Positions 24,888-33,195 of a stretch of DNA of 64,000 bases are shown here, piece by piece (within the stretch, counting starts at the first letter, position 1; every line of letters begins with the position of its first letter). This DNA comes from Streptomyces sp. WP-1. GTDB taxonomy: Bacteria > Actinomycetota > Actinomycetes > Streptomycetales > Streptomycetaceae. The DNA is taken from positions 2,046,001 through 2,110,000 of the forward strand of contig NZ_CP123923.1 in the NCBI RefSeq assembly GCF_030450125.1. The letters are read 5' to 3'. Below the pieces are notes generated by a model. It was not told where the DNA came from. It searched no databases and saw nothing but the letters and a program-made list of their open reading frames with translations. A program made the position numbers and the translations under genes.

Positions 24888-25874
24888 ATGTCTTCGGATG
24901 ATCCCGCCACTCTAGGCCCGGCGGACCCTGCAGGACCCCCGGGATCCGCCCGGCCACACACCGGGCCGCGCCCTCGACCACGCCCGGGTCGCCGCTGCTC
25001 TCGCGCACTCCCTCGTCCTCGGCGGGGCACACGGCACGCCTGGCATGCCTTTGCACGTGACACGATGACGGCTTTCGGCGGGCTGTCCGCCGTGTTCCAG
25101 ATCGTTGGTCCGTTCGTGCCGCAGATCGCTTCCGGCCTGGTCGTCGGACTGTCAGTGGGGGCCTGCCTCGGGTGGGGGCTGCTCCGGGCCAGACCGGCGA
25201 CCCGGGTGCGACAGGTCTTCCGGCGGCCCGATATGACGGTGGTGGTCGAGGGAGGGGACGTATTCGACCAGCCCGCCCATCTCGTCGTCGGGTTCTGCGA
25301 CACCTTCGACACCCTGTCCGCCGGCGGCCGGGTCATCAACGACGAGACCGTGCAGGCGCAACTGCTGGACCGCGGGTACGGCGGCGACGCGTCCCGCCTG
25401 GACGCGGAGCTGGCCGGGGCACTCGTCTCGGCCGAGCCCACCAGGCGCGAGGCGCGGGCGGACAAACCACTCGGCAAACTCGACCGTTACCCGATCGGCA
25501 CGGTGGCGGTGCTGGGTGCCCGACCACGGCTGGTGTTCGGCGTGGCCTACAGCCGGATCGGCAACGACTACGTCGCCGCCTCCAGCGTGGAGGATCTGTG
25601 GCGGGGCCTCGGCGGTCTGTGGGACGCGCTGCGCACGCACGCCCAACTGGAGCGGGTGGCGATGCCGTTGGTCGGCTCCGGGCTGGCACGGCTCGGGTAC
25701 CTCGATCGGGACAGCCTGCTCCGGCTGATCCTGATTTCCTTCGTGTCCCGATCCAGGGAGAGCGTGATCTGTCGTGAACTACGTGTGGTGATACGGCCCG
25801 AGGAACTGGGGAGCGTCGATATGCGGGAACTGTCCGCGTTCCTCGGCGCCCTGGCGTCAGATACGTACCGCTAG
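24888..25874 (+). CDS. Membrane-anchored macro-domain effector (ThsA type II-like)
   Basis: A 328-residue protein. A Pro/Arg-rich N-tail precedes a hydrophobic hairpin at about residues 60-98 (AVFQIVGPFVPQIASGLV, then a second helix). A macro domain follows from about 112 (VVEGGDVFDQPAHLVVGF, AMPLVGSGLARLG). Type II Thoeris ThsA has this order, two spans then macro. Its macro domain is reported to bind histidine-ADP-ribose made by a TIR protein and trigger membrane damage. A TIR-like gene lies 90 bases away on the opposite strand. ATG 24888 has GGGG upstream; a GTG 36 bases earlier is possible. Confidence 0.75.
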   Translation: MSSDDPATLGPADPAGPPGSARPHTGPRPRPRPGRRCSRALPRPRRGTRHAWHAFARDTMTAFGGLSAVFQIVGPFVPQIASGLVVGLSVGACLGWGLLRARPATRVRQVFRRPDMTVVVEGGDVFDQPAHLVVGFCDTFDTLSAGGRVINDETVQAQLLDRGYGGDASRLDAELAGALVSAEPTRREARADKPLGKLDRYPIGTVAVLGARPRLVFGVAYSRIGNDYVAASSVEDLWRGLGGLWDALRTHAQLERVAMPLVGSGLARLGYLDRDSLLRLILISFVSRSRESVICRELRVVIRPEELGSVDMRELSAFLGALASDTYR

Positions 25875-25963
25875 TACACGTACGGATCTGACGGCGTACG
25901 TACATCCGTTGATGTCGCACGAAGGGCCGGAAGGCCCATGGCCTCCCGCCGTCGCACCGTCCG

Positions 25964-26680
25964 TCAGGCCAGCCGGCGATAGGCCGCCAGATTCCTGAAG
26001 TATGAGAGGTCGCGCCAGTCCGGCCGTGTGTCGTCGAGGTCACACTCGGCCCCCTTGAGCCGCTCGACAATTTTTGCGACGGCGGCTTCGGTGCCGTCGA
26101 AGTGAATCACGTTGCGGCCCGCGAGGTCCGCGGCGGGCCGTACTTGACCGACCTGCACGATGATCGTCCGCTCCGGGTAGGCCATCAGCGCCATGCCGAG
26201 CTCGATCAGCACGTTCTGGCGGGGCTGACCGGTCGACCGAGTCTCGTAGGACGGCTCGTTGTCGCCCGACAAGTGCGGATGGAGCTTGGCGACATCGTCC
26301 GGGGTGAGGAGCACGAGCGCCGCCTGCGCTTGCGACAGTGCCTTCTCGATGACCTCACCGAGGAACGGTGCGGTCCCTCCGGTGGCCCGGACCAGCCGCT
26401 CCCACTCCAGCGGGCGCAGATCCAGCCGGCGCAGCAGCCCGAACATCGCCGTGCGGACCTCCTCGTCGCGGCCGTACACCACGAAGACGCTGCGGCTGCG
26501 ACCGTGGTCCGCGCGCGCCTGGGCCGCCCGCGCCGCCTCCTGCTCGGTGGACGGCTCGCTCTCCTGGGGAGTGTTGTAGACGTTGTATCCGATGCCGCTC
26601 TGCCGGCCGCCGAAGAAGTTCTGGCTCCTGTCGCCGCCGGTGTGTCCCTGGCTCCCGGGCATGTCCCCGCCCTCTCTCAT
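25964..26680 (-). CDS. TIR-like (CAP12-type) nucleotide-binding effector with N-terminal motif
   Basis: A 238-residue protein. Residues 16-33 carry GDRSQNFFGGRQSGIGYN, then a linker. From about 64 there is a TIR-like domain of the PF10137 kind: VFVVYGRDEEVRTAMF, ALSQAQAALVLLTPDD and NVLIELGMALMAYP, whose Glu is the candidate NADase residue. Such domains act in CBASS/Pycsar and other defence systems. The ATG overlaps the stop of the membrane-protein gene (TGATG), so the two are translationally coupled. A start at the internal ATG 26662 has a better purine-rich site and would keep the motif. Confidence 0.78.
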   Translation of the reverse strand: MREGGDMPGSQGHTGGDRSQNFFGGRQSGIGYNVYNTPQESEPSTEQEAARAAQARADHGRSRSVFVVYGRDEEVRTAMFGLLRRLDLRPLEWERLVRATGGTAPFLGEVIEKALSQAQAALVLLTPDDVAKLHPHLSGDNEPSYETRSTGQPRQNVLIELGMALMAYPERTIIVQVGQVRPAADLAGRNVIHFDGTEAAVAKIVERLKGAECDLDDTRPDWRDLSYFRNLAAYRRLA

Positions 26681-26757
26681 CAACTGCTCTGTCGTGGCTG
26701 GAAGTTGTAGCTGATATCGCTCTGCTGGCCGCCGAAGAAGTTCTGGCTCCTGTCGCC
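26582..26757. repeat. Pair of 54-base direct repeats across a gene junction
   Basis: 26582-26635 and 26704-26757 are direct repeats with about 49 of 54 bases identical, 122 bases apart. One encodes the N-terminal motif of the TIR-like protein, the other the C-terminal motif of the membrane protein, each in its own frame. Confidence 0.85.
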
Positions 26758-28269
26758 CAGCAAGATGTTGGTCTGGGCACGGTCGTGATCGGCGAGGTCG
26801 ATGTCGTGTTCATCGAGGAACGCGCGGATGTTCTGGAGCAGACGGCGCTCGACGATCTCCATGTACTTGGTCGCGTCGACCTGCTGGAAGAAGTGATGGT
26901 AGGTCTCGCTGGTGGCCAGTTCCCTGACACTGGCCAATGCTCCGCAGTTGAGCCAGGGACTGGCGTACCGGCCGAGCCGGAACTCGCTGGTGTCCGTCAC
27001 CTGGTCCGTCAGGAGCAGCTCTGCCATCGTCCTCCTGGCCCTCCTGGCCCGCGAAGGCCGGGTCCAGCGGACGGCCCACGTCGGCAGGAACCGCTCCGGG
27101 ACCAGCCGGAGCGGCCATAGCCACAGCATCGTCCACCAGCGCAGCAGGCCCGTGAACATGTCCCACGCCACTCGCACCGCCAGACGCCCGTCGATGGCGC
27201 GGGGCAGCTGGTCCACGAGGTGGAAGTCCTCCACGAGCGGCCCGAGCACATAGGTGTGGAACTCGGTGTGCAGTGTGTTGCCCTTGAGATCGAACCCGAC
27301 GAAGATCGAGGTGACCAGCTCCTCGTTCCACGACCCGACGCGCACGCACAGGTACTCGCGGGCCGCGTCATAGTCCTCCCGCCAGTGGATGCCGGGCTGG
27401 TCGTCCATACCGGGCAGCTCGGACCAGTCGGCGCCCATGGAACGGTCGTTGGTGCGGATCGCGGTGGTGTAGCGGCGCTGCTCGACGGTCAGCCCGTCGA
27501 TCCGCTCGTCGCCGCAGGCCTCGTCACGCAGATCAGCGGCCATCCGGGCGGCGATCTGGCTGGTGATCTCGTGCACGGTGAACGGGATCACCTGCCTGCG
27601 CTCGATCGTGTCGAGGTCGATCGGCGAACCGTCCGCGCTCCTGCGGGACGTGATCCGGGTCTTCGGAGCGCCGAGCAACAACTGCGCGTTGGACCAGTCG
27701 CGCAGCGGCAGGCCCGCACCGACGAAGGGACGGTAGCCGCCGTAGAAGACCAGCCCGCTGCGACTGGCCTGCTCGTGGTCGATCTTGCGCGCGAGTTCGG
27801 CGGTCAGCTTGGTGTGCGACGGGCAGGCACCGTCGAACCCGCCGTCCGGGCCGTTCTCGCGCAGCCGGGTCATCAGGATGTGCAGGGTGACGATCCGCCG
27901 CAGATAGGCCGCCGCCCATAGCACCCAGCACAGCGTGATGACGCCGAGGGGCTCGTTGAGCAACCCGCTGCCCGACGCCAGCAGGAGCACGGCTGCCGCG
28001 CCGCCCGTGATCCCCCACTGGATGCGATGCAGCCGGCGCGCGGCCAGGGCGTGGGCGAGGACCGACACCGCGTCGTACCCGAAAGAGGGCGCGACGACCC
28101 GAAAACGCCTCGTCAGCAGTTCGCGGATGACGGCGCGCCGGTACCCGCGATCCAGGTAGGCGCCCGCTGACAGCAGCCTGGTGGCTCTGGTGCGCGCGTA
28201 CCCGCGGTGTTCCGGCGGCTTCTGAGGTGCCGGGCCGGGCGGACGGGGGGTGGATACTTCTGTGACCAT
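26680..28269 (-). CDS. Membrane protein with C-terminal amyloid-like motif
   Basis: A 529-residue protein. The N-terminal basic region is followed by two membrane spans (about residues 85-123) and a soluble region with RSGLVFYGGYRPFVGAG, seen in a family of actinobacterial membrane proteins of unknown function. A hydrophobic patch follows near residue 385, then helices. The last 25 residues start GDRSQNFFGGQQSDISYN, nearly the same as the N-terminus of the next protein. Such shared short Asn/Gln/Gly motifs on a sensor and an effector encoded side by side are the hallmark of bacterial amyloid signalling. The sensor role is inferred. Confidence 0.7.
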   Translation of the reverse strand: MVTEVSTPRPPGPAPQKPPEHRGYARTRATRLLSAGAYLDRGYRRAVIRELLTRRFRVVAPSFGYDAVSVLAHALAARRLHRIQWGITGGAAAVLLLASGSGLLNEPLGVITLCWVLWAAAYLRRIVTLHILMTRLRENGPDGGFDGACPSHTKLTAELARKIDHEQASRSGLVFYGGYRPFVGAGLPLRDWSNAQLLLGAPKTRITSRRSADGSPIDLDTIERRQVIPFTVHEITSQIAARMAADLRDEACGDERIDGLTVEQRRYTTAIRTNDRSMGADWSELPGMDDQPGIHWREDYDAAREYLCVRVGSWNEELVTSIFVGFDLKGNTLHTEFHTYVLGPLVEDFHLVDQLPRAIDGRLAVRVAWDMFTGLLRWWTMLWLWPLRLVPERFLPTWAVRWTRPSRARRARRTMAELLLTDQVTDTSEFRLGRYASPWLNCGALASVRELATSETYHHFFQQVDATKYMEIVERRLLQNIRAFLDEHDIDLADHDRAQTNILLGDRSQNFFGGQQSDISYNFQPRQSS

Positions 28270-28324
28270 GGTGGTTCAGTGCTCCGCTCGTGGGGCACGC
28301 CCCTCCGGGCACACCCGGTGGGTG

Positions 28325-29023
28325 TCAGCCGGTCTGGGTGCCTTTGCCGCTGGTGATCACACCGCCGCTGACGGTGTAGACGGCGTCGTACGAGTGCGTC
28401 GTACCGTCCGTCTGAAGTGCTTCGATGGTCAGCCGTACCTCGTCACCCCGCACGGACACGATGTGGATGGTGTCCTGCTCGGTGGAGCCATAGCCCGAGA
28501 CGAAGGTGTTGTAGCTGGAGTCGAGGTTCTTGCCGCCGAGGGCCCAGGCGGTCTGGTAGTCGCGGGTGTTGATCGCCTCGAAGTAGGCGGCGACGACCTC
28601 GCCCGGTCCGGCGCTGGCACTCGGGGTGTCCGTGGGATCGGCGTAGCCGTCGTCCCCATAGCTGTCGGTCATGGACGTCTCGGGACTGCTGGGGACATCC
28701 GGTGTACCGGTGTTGTCGTACTGCGACGCGGGCGCCGTCGAAGCCGCGTACGTCGGCTGGTCAGCTGTACCCCGGGGGCCAGAACCGAGGAGGCCGGGCC
28801 CGGAGGAACCGGACGGGCCGGTCGGGCCGGAACCGTCGGCCGAACCGCTGAACAGCGACATCACCAGGACCAGCAGCAGAGGCGTGACGATGACCACGAG
28901 CCCCCAGGTGCGGGCGGGTCCGTTCGGGGGGATCAGCCCTGGTGGCCGATAGGTGGGCGGCGCGCGGTGGGTTGCCGGTGTGTCGGGACGCTCGGCAGGC
29001 GGGGTCGGCCCTGGGGCGGTCAT
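28325..29023 (-). CDS. Single-span protein with extracytoplasmic C-terminal domain
   Basis: A 232-residue protein: a cytoplasmic Pro-rich N-tail, one membrane span at about residues 40-58 (GLVVIVTPLLLVLVMSLF), a Gly/Ser/Pro-rich linker, then a domain of about 100 residues beginning VVAAYFEAINTRDYQTAWAL. The last has the look of an NTF2/SnoaL-like fold. GGAG sets ATG 29023. It lies 55 bases upstream of the membrane sensor gene on the same strand and is probably the first gene of that operon. Function is unknown. Confidence 0.65.
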   Translation of the reverse strand: MTAPGPTPPAERPDTPATHRAPPTYRPPGLIPPNGPARTWGLVVIVTPLLLVLVMSLFSGSADGSGPTGPSGSSGPGLLGSGPRGTADQPTYAASTAPASQYDNTGTPDVPSSPETSMTDSYGDDGYADPTDTPSASAGPGEVVAAYFEAINTRDYQTAWALGGKNLDSSYNTFVSGYGSTEQDTIHIVSVRGDEVRLTIEALQTDGTTHSYDAVYTVSGGVITSGKGTQTG

Positions 29024-29613
29024 GGGGTTCTCCAAGGATCATGGCAGTGCGGCGCATCCGCCCGCTTGCTCTCGTGGCGGGCCTGTACGCGTCCCGTACG
29101 CTACGGCCCTCACGAGCCGGCGGTGGACAGCGTTGTAGGAACGAGAGGTTGACGTCTTGTATGCGACCAGCGCCACCGCTTCCGTGGCCAGAACCGAGCG
29201 GCTTCCGAACCGCTTCCGGACCGCGAGATACGGACGCGCTGCACGCTGCACAACACCGCGTACCGTCGATTCCAACCATGGGGGTGCAGGCGCGCGCGGG
29301 TGAGGGTGATGTGGCGGAGAGCATCGCGAGGTCCGGGATACGGGCCGCTCGCACGCCGGCGGTGATGCTCACAAAGTGGCGCTTCAAGATGGCGGCGCTT
29401 CCGGCCCACGCGCTCACGCGCTCACCAAGGCGTTCCGGCTGCTCGTGGCCCTCTTCGGGGTCGCGGACACTCGCAGGAGGAAGCTGTACTGCGCCGGAGG
29501 TTGCACTCACGAGTGGCACAACCTGCCGGATCCGCGACGTGGTGCGCGCCAGGCGCCTTCTTGACCTGAGTCCCGGCGACCGCCCCCGCCGAGCCCCCCG
29601 CTTGGATCAGTTC
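29024..29613. other. 590-base stretch without a convincing gene
   Basis: Open frames exist on both strands but none shows sustained third-position G/C bias or a recognisable domain. Short palindromic patches such as GTACGCGTCCCGTACGC (about 29085-29101) are present. This may be decayed sequence at the edge of the island. No transposase, integrase or attachment repeat was seen. Confidence 0.5.
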
Positions 29614-29957
29614 ATGGGTTCTGTCGGCTCGTCGGACGCGGCACACCACGAGGCGGAGGTCGCCGTTTGGTTCGGTGGGGCGTCCTTGGTGTGGTGGTTC
29701 TGTTGCCCGTTCTGGGGGCTGGTCTCCTTCGGCGCGCTGCCGTCGGCCCTCATCGGGCTGGTGCGGGCCTGGGTCGAGTACCGGGCGTCGAGAGCAGGAC
29801 GGGCGGGCGGACGGCGAGCCCTGGTGGGCGGGGGGGGGCTCTGCTGGGGGCGACGGCGGCGATCGCCTACCTGGTGTTCCTGGCCCGCCACCCGGAGCTT
29901 CCCGCCCAGGGTCAGGCGCCGCCGGCGTGCGCGGGGCTAGGCCGCCTTGGAGCGTAG
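29614..29957 (+). pseudogene. Small membrane protein frameshifted at a G9 run
   Basis: From ATG 29614 the frame encodes two hydrophobic segments (WFGGASLVWWFCCPFWGLVS, PSALIGLV) and VEYRAS, a pattern common in small streptomycete membrane proteins. At a run of nine G (29830-29838) the frame turns nonsensical. The neighbouring frame continues the expected third span (LLGATAAIAYLVFLARHPEL) to a stop at 29957. So one coding unit is broken by the run. Sequencing error, a real pseudogene or slippage are all possible. Confidence 0.6.
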
Positions 29958-30191
29958 TCCGCGGGTGTTCGAGGTGGGCGGCTGGGCGTCGTCCGGCGGG
30001 AAGGTGTCGGCCTCGCCGAAGTCGGGGGCCTGGAAGGGGTTGGTCGCCGGGGGCGGCGAGGCCGCGGTGGGGCAGCGGGGCTGCCCTTCCGGAGCGGAGA
30101 ACAGCGAGGAGGAATCGATGGGAGGGCTCTCTTTCGTGACAGGTCCCCCGAACGGGGTCCTGGCGTGCCGTGACCGGGCACCGCGGTGTTG

Positions 30192-30413
30192 CTACAGCTT
30201 GGTCATCTTGCTGTACGGGCTCAAGATCCGCATCTGCGAGGAGCCGAAGTCCACGAGGGCCGCGACGCCCTCCTCGATGCCGATCACCCGGCCGAGGCCG
30301 TACATGTCGTGCGTGACCTGATCACCCAGGGCGAAGTGCTTGGGGACCGGTGCGACCGGGGCCTTGAAGGGGCTCGTCGGCAGGTGGCGCTTCGGCGCAG
30401 GAGGCTTTGTCAT
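30192..30413 (-). CDS. Small conserved CarD/tudor-like protein (DUF3553-like)
   Basis: A 73-residue protein. After a basic Pro-rich N-tail it has FALGDQVTHDMYGLGRVIGI, ALVDFG and a C-terminal SPYSKMTKL, the small beta-barrel pattern seen in streptomycete CarD/tudor-like proteins and at the end of UvrD helicases. It may contact RNA polymerase or DNA. After its stop the same frame stays open for 85 codons with strong coding bias but no start codon. Confidence 0.7.
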   Translation of the reverse strand: MTKPPAPKRHLPTSPFKAPVAPVPKHFALGDQVTHDMYGLGRVIGIEEGVAALVDFGSSQMRILSPYSKMTKL

Positions 30414-30897
30414 GACTCATTATGCGCCTTCGCGCAACCCGTTCGCTGTGGCCGTCGGCACAATTCCGGACCATGGCGCCCCCGCACGCCGCTGACCTGG
30501 TGTTTCTAGCGGCGGAGGGGAGAAAATGGACTGCGGGTCCAAGGTCGGGAGGAGGGGTCGGGAGGAGGATGAGGAGGGTTACGGCCTGCTCGCCGTTCCC
30601 TGGTCGTCGTCGTGGGCAGCCTCCGGGGTGGGGTCGTGGGCAGCCTCGGGGTGGGAGTGCCGTTCGGCGGGGCGACGGGAGCGGTGCCGGCGATCGCGCC
30701 GGACTGGTCGGCCCCCCGTCCCCGTTCTCCGCGTCCCCGTCCCCCGTCCCCCGTCCCCCGTCCCCCGCTGTCGCCGCAGCCGTGCCGCAGCGGCGACAGC
30801 GCGGTCGAAGCCGCCGCCACCCCCGGCTGTGGTAGCCGGGAGCACCGCCGTCGTCGTCTCCGGGAGCAGCCCCCGGACAGGGCAAGGACCGGCGTCC
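30414..30897. other. 484-base intergenic stretch with simple repeats
   Basis: No gene is supported. It holds two copies of a 23-24 base repeat beginning TCGTGGGCAGCCTC (about 30611-30656), then a C-rich block with GTCCCCC heptamers. Further on are GC-rich inverted patches that may end the catabolic operon arriving from the right. Confidence 0.55.
30733..30766. repeat. GTCCCCC tandem heptamers
   Basis: One GTCCCC unit and four perfect GTCCCCC units in tandem sit in a C-rich tract. On the minus strand this gives repeated G5 runs able to form a G-quadruplex, downstream of the monooxygenase/reductase gene. Confidence 0.85.
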
Positions 30898-33189
30898 TCA
30901 ATCGTTCAACGACAGGCGGGGTTTGGGGGTGTCCGTGCGGCCCGTCTGGGGGCGGCGGCTGCCCGGGCGGTAGGGGGTGGGCCAGTGGATGCCGGGGCCG
31001 TCGTAGGACTGTTCGGCGGCGGCGTGCAGGGTCCAGTGGGGGTCGTAGAGGTGGGGGCGGGCCAGGGCGCAGAGGTCGGTGCGGCCCGCCAGGATCAGGG
31101 AGTTGACGTCGTCCCAGGAGGAGATCGCGCCCACCGAGATCACCGGGACGCGGACCTCGTGGCGGATGCGGTCGGCGAACGGGGTCTGGTAGGAGCGGCC
31201 GAAGTCCGGCCGCTCGTCGGAGACGACCTGGCCGGTGGAGACGTCGATCGCGTCGGCACCGTGGGCCGCGAAGGCGCGCGCGATCTCGACCGCGTCCTCG
31301 GCGGTCGTGCCGCCCTCGGCCCAGTCGGTGGCGGAGACGCGGACCGTCATGGGGCGTTCGGCGGGCCATACCGAGCGTACGGCGTCGAAGACCTCCAGCG
31401 GGAAGCGCAGGCGCCGCTCCAGTGAGCCGCCGTACGCGTCGGTGCGGCGGTTGGTGAGAGGCGACAGGAAGCCGGAGAGCAGGTAGCCGTGGGCGCAGTG
31501 GAGTTCGAGGAGGTCGAAGCCGACGCGGGCGGCCCGCCAGGCGGCCGAGGTGAACTGCTCGCGGATGTCGGTGAGTTGGGCGCGGGAGACTTCGCGGGGG
31601 GTCTGGCTGCCCGGGCGGTACGGCAGCGGGGAGGGGGCCACGATCGGCCAGTTGCCGGTGGGCAGCGGCTCGTCGATGCCCTCCCACATCAGCTTGGTCG
31701 AGCCCTTGCGGCCCGAGTGGCCGAGCTGGACCCCGATCGCCGTGCCCGGCGCCTGCCGGTGCACGAAGTCGGTGACCCGCCGCCACGCCTCCGCCTGGCG
31801 GCCGTTGTAGAGGCCGGCGCAGCCGGGGGTGATGCGGCCCTGCTCGCTCACGCACACCATCTCGGTCATGACCAGGGCCGCGCCGCCGAGCGCGCGGGCG
31901 CCGAGGTGGACGAGGTGGAAGTCGCCGGGGACGCCCTCGGTGGCCGAGTACATGTCCATCGGGGAGACGACGACGCGGTTGCGCAGGGTCAGGCCGCGCA
32001 GCCGGAACGGGGTGAACATCGGGGGCGTGCCGGGCGGGCAGCCGAACTCGCGCTCCACGGACTCGGTGAAGCGGGCGTCGCGCAGCCGGAGGTTGTCGTG
32101 GGTGACGCGGCGGCTGCGGGTGAGCAGGTTGAAGGCGAACTGGCGGGACGGCTGGTCCCGGTACCGGTCCAGGTCTTCGAACCACTCCAGGCTCGCCCGC
32201 GCGGCCCGCTGGGTCGAGGCGACGACGGGCCTGCGCTCCGCCTCGTACGCCGTCAACGCGGCCGGTACGTCCGGCTGTTCGCGCAGGCACGCGGCCAGGG
32301 CGAGCGCGTCCTCGACGGCCAGTTTGGTGCCGGAGCCGATGGAGAAGTGGGCGGTGTGGGCGGCGTCGCCGAGGAGGACGAGGCTGCCGTGCGACCAGCG
32401 GTCGTTGACCACCGTACGGAAGGTCGTCCAGGCGGAGTTGTTGGAGCGCAGCGGGCGGCCGCGCAGCGCCTCCGTGAAGATCTTGGCGCAGCGGTCGGTC
32501 GATTCGCGCGGGTCCATCTCGTCGAATCCCGCCGCCCGCCAGACCTCTTCCCGCATCTCGATGATGACGGTGGAGGCGTCGGGTGAGAACGGGTAGCCGT
32601 GCAGCTGCATCACGCCGTGCTCGGTCTCCGCGATCTCGAAGCGGAAGGAGTCGAAGGCGAAGTCGGCGGCGAGCCAGATGTAGCGGCAGCGGTGGCCGGT
32701 GATCCTGGGCCGGAAGACGTCGGCGTAGGCCCCGCGGGTGGCGCTGTGGACCCCGTCGGCGGCGACGACCAGGTCGTACTCGGCGAGGAGCCGGTCGGCG
32801 GGCGGGGCCTCGGTGCGGAACTCGATGCGGACGCCCAGGTCCTGGCAGCGGGTGTGCAGGATCTCCAGGAGGCGGTGCCGGCCGAGGGCCGCGAAGCCGT
32901 GGCCGCCGGAGGTGTGGCGGGTGCCGCGGTGCACGATGTCGATGTCGTCCCAGCGGACGAAGTGGCGTTGCAGGGCCTCGTGGACGACGGGGTCGGCGTG
33001 TTCGATGCCGCCCAGGGTCTCGTCGGAGAGGACCACGCCGAAGCCGAAGGTCTCGTCGGGGGCGTTGCGTTCCCAGACGGTCACCTCGCGGGTGGGGTCG
33101 AGGCGTTTGAGGAGGGCGGCGGCGTAAAGGCCGCCGGGACCGCCGCCGATGACGGCGATGCGCGCGGGGTGGTCGGGCGCCGTCGGCAT
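30898..33189 (-). CDS. 2-aminobenzoyl-CoA monooxygenase/reductase (fusion)
   Basis: A 763-residue two-domain flavoenzyme. Residues 1-380 are an FAD aromatic hydroxylase of the salicylyl-CoA 5-hydroxylase type: IAVIGGGPGGLYAAALLKRL, SDETLGGIEHADP and VLLGDAAHTAHFSIGSGTKL. From about 395 is an Old-Yellow-Enzyme barrel: PFRLRGLTLRNRVVVSPMDM, GVQLGHSGRKGST and ELHCAHGYLLSGFLSP. This fusion is the known architecture of 2-aminobenzoyl-CoA monooxygenase/reductase, which hydroxylates and reduces the ring. It completes the route begun by the CoA ligase at 20270-21862, 9 kb away. Confidence 0.85.
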   Translation of the reverse strand: MPTAPDHPARIAVIGGGPGGLYAAALLKRLDPTREVTVWERNAPDETFGFGVVLSDETLGGIEHADPVVHEALQRHFVRWDDIDIVHRGTRHTSGGHGFAALGRHRLLEILHTRCQDLGVRIEFRTEAPPADRLLAEYDLVVAADGVHSATRGAYADVFRPRITGHRCRYIWLAADFAFDSFRFEIAETEHGVMQLHGYPFSPDASTVIIEMREEVWRAAGFDEMDPRESTDRCAKIFTEALRGRPLRSNNSAWTTFRTVVNDRWSHGSLVLLGDAAHTAHFSIGSGTKLAVEDALALAACLREQPDVPAALTAYEAERRPVVASTQRAARASLEWFEDLDRYRDQPSRQFAFNLLTRSRRVTHDNLRLRDARFTESVEREFGCPPGTPPMFTPFRLRGLTLRNRVVVSPMDMYSATEGVPGDFHLVHLGARALGGAALVMTEMVCVSEQGRITPGCAGLYNGRQAEAWRRVTDFVHRQAPGTAIGVQLGHSGRKGSTKLMWEGIDEPLPTGNWPIVAPSPLPYRPGSQTPREVSRAQLTDIREQFTSAAWRAARVGFDLLELHCAHGYLLSGFLSPLTNRRTDAYGGSLERRLRFPLEVFDAVRSVWPAERPMTVRVSATDWAEGGTTAEDAVEIARAFAAHGADAIDVSTGQVVSDERPDFGRSYQTPFADRIRHEVRVPVISVGAISSWDDVNSLILAGRTDLCALARPHLYDPHWTLHAAAEQSYDGPGIHWPTPYRPGSRRPQTGRTDTPKPRLSLND

Positions 33190-33195
33190 GACAGC

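Noticed and set aside
29376..29564. A 62-codon plus-strand frame containing KLYCAGGCTHEWHNLP
   Set aside because: Looks zinc-ribbon-like at a glance, but there is no ribosome site, no second cysteine pair and no family I recognise. Too weak to call.
22719..30413. Insertion sequences, integrase or att repeats at the island edges
   Set aside because: I searched by eye for inverted repeats, transposase motifs and tRNA-end duplications and saw none. Island status rests on context only.
30721..30780. C-rich repeats as a CRISPR array
   Set aside because: The unit is seven bases with no spacers, so it is a simple tandem repeat.
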